This document shows positions 62,946 through 64,000 of a stretch of DNA of 64,000 nt, one piece after another (within the stretch, counting starts at the first letter, position 1; the number at the start of each line of letters is the position of its first letter). The translations under genes were made by a program, and so were the position numbers. The stretch is from Morinoia aosen. Lineage: Eukaryota; Arthropoda; Malacostraca; Amphipoda; Talitridae. The notes under the pieces were generated by a model. It was not told the DNA's origin and did not search any database. It saw only the letters and a list, made by a program, of their open reading frames with translations. The DNA lies in the NCBI GenBank assembly GCA_030386875.1, contig CM059578.1, forward strand, positions 21,747,009 through 21,811,008, given 5' to 3'.

Positions 62946-64000
62946 ACTCTAATTTTAATGGAAATTGATAAAACTCATATTTTTGTGGCAAAATATCCTC
63001 GGAAAATGTCATAAGGGGTTACCCATACAATTTTTACATAAACTAACTTCGTGCTATGGTCAAAAAACCTCGCCAATCCTGTTCAAACAGGTTAACATCG
63101 GCATCTTTGGGATGCTTTATTTCCAATCAAGCCTGATACATATGATCTTAGCATTGGTTTTTCAAATGTCTTATAACTAACACTATATATAGGACACCAT
63201 GACGGTTCCCCCGTAAAGCCGGTACCCATTTCCGACACCTGGGTTTAGTGGGGTATTGTGCTTGAGCTTTCCCTTATACCCAACGGGGAAAATCTCCGCG
63301 CCAGCGCCGGGATACGAACCCGCGACTCCAACATACGAGCCCGATCCCTTAACCACTGTACCACGGAGAGCAAACAAACTCATTTTGATTATTTAATGCG
63401 AGAAATGCTTTCTATGTGTAATATAAAGTGATAAAACTCAAATTTTTGCTGCAAAATATACATGAAAGATACCATAAGGAAGTACCCCTACGATTTGTTC
63501 CAGAAAACTAGCTGCGTGATATAGATAAAAAAAAACCTTACCAATCCAGTTCTAACGAACTTATTTCGATTATTTAATGCAAGAAATGCACTCTATTTGT
63601 AATAGAAATGTATAAAACACGCACTTTCGCCGCAAAATATCGCTCAAAATTTACATACGATATTTTACATACAATTTACATACAAAATTTACATAAGAAG
63701 GACCCTTACGATTTTTTCCAGAAAATCAACTTCGTGAAAGTCAAAAAACCGCGTCACACCTGTTCTAACGAACTCATTTTGATGCTGAAAGCGTGAACTG
63801 CACTTTATTTGCCATAGAAATGGATAAAACTCATATTTTTGCTGTAAAATATCCTTGAAAAATATCATAAGAATCATAAATATCATAAATATCATATATC
63901 AAAAATATCCCTTTCGATTTTTACAGAAATTTCTTGCAAAATTTTTCAATGAAATTTGGGAACAAAAAATAGAATTTTATCATTCTCTATAACTTATATT
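62946..64000. repeat. satellite-like repeat, unit about 180 bp, four units, one split by a SINE
   Basis: The block GATAAAACTCATATTTTTG-GCAAAATATCC recurs at about 62968, 63430, 63612 and 63825, followed each time by a (C/T)CATAAG-A--A(C/T)CC block and an AA(A/C)GAACTCATTTTGAT-type block. Removing the SINE at 63090-63373 leaves a spacing of about 170-215 bases. The third unit has an extra ACATACAATTT expansion. The array reaches the window edge, so its full size is unknown. Confidence 0.75.
63090..63373 (-). mobile_element. SINE, full-length, inserted in the satellite
   Basis: Complete minus-strand copy (A-box and B-box at the right, tail at the left), very similar to 13384-13671. The satellite unit is interrupted at CAAACA, which is present on both sides (about 63082-63087 and 63370-63377), the likely target duplication. 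Removing the SINE restores a satellite sequence matching the other units. Confidence 0.85.

Noticed and set aside
62674-63012. Phe/Ser-rich repeat protein on the minus strand
   Set aside because: It is the translation of the GTGGACGAAAAAA-type low-complexity array.

Overview
This is a eukaryotic, almost certainly arthropod (probably insect) genomic window. It is AT-rich and intergenic, and is built almost entirely from nested transposable elements. The evidence is the mix of element families: APE-type LINEs, a Penelope-like element, BEL/Pao and gypsy retrotransposons, two kinds of mariner, PIF/Harbinger and a tRNA-derived SINE. Spliceosomal introns and short TTAGG-type motifs agree. I found no convincing host protein gene and no functional tRNA or rRNA gene. 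A 500-base N run (61146-61645) is an assembly gap.

Layout. 1-7085 (+): three head-to-tail, decayed copies (A, B, C) of one APE-type LINE with a CCHC-knuckle ORF1; copy C has a stem-loop in its 3' UTR. 7111-10645: a foldback, a solo LTR with a 5-bp target duplication, and a minus-strand Penelope-like element (RT plus GIY-YIG). 10655-17063: a LINE 5' fragment, a SINE, and about 5 kb of AT-rich DNA in which I recognise little. 16875-30730 (-): a fourth copy (D) of the same LINE. Its 3' UTR holds a 748-bp mariner with two copies of the same end. Its ORF1 is split by a 7.6-kb block and, separately, by a second solo LTR. The block (21199-28815) contains a CR1/L2-type LINE (E), a 16-bp minisatellite and, inside that, a mariner-superfamily transposon with an intact DD41D transposase and identical 166-bp inverted repeats. 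30735-33650: diverged LTR-like repeats, a gypsy RT fragment and a hairpin MITE. 33677-42222: a PIF/Harbinger transposon (48-bp TIRs, TTA target duplication) with a two-exon MADF-type gene (+) and a transposase gene (-); a near-complete CR1/L2-type LINE (F) with an intact 1000-codon ORF2 sits inside the MADF intron. 42226-42420: the upstream part of a gypsy RT, cut off by the Harbinger insertion. 42430-56830 (-): a third LINE type (G) split by a 10.2-kb BEL/Pao element (46273-56469) with 1587-bp LTRs, a TCAAG target duplication and three large ORFs separated by two in-frame stops. 57915-64000: a fragment of LINE G, the gag end of a second, GC-rich BEL element running into the gap, SINE copies, a 65-bp tandem repeat and a satellite of roughly 180 bp with a SINE inserted in it.

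How the parts relate: insertion order can be read directly from interruptions and target duplications (LINE G, then BEL-1; gypsy pol, then Harbinger, then LINE F; LINE D, then the block, then minisatellite, then DD41D mariner). The youngest-looking and potentially active pieces are the DD41D mariner, ORF2 of LINE F and the BEL-1 element. Element boundaries given without a target duplication are estimates made by eye from homology between copies.
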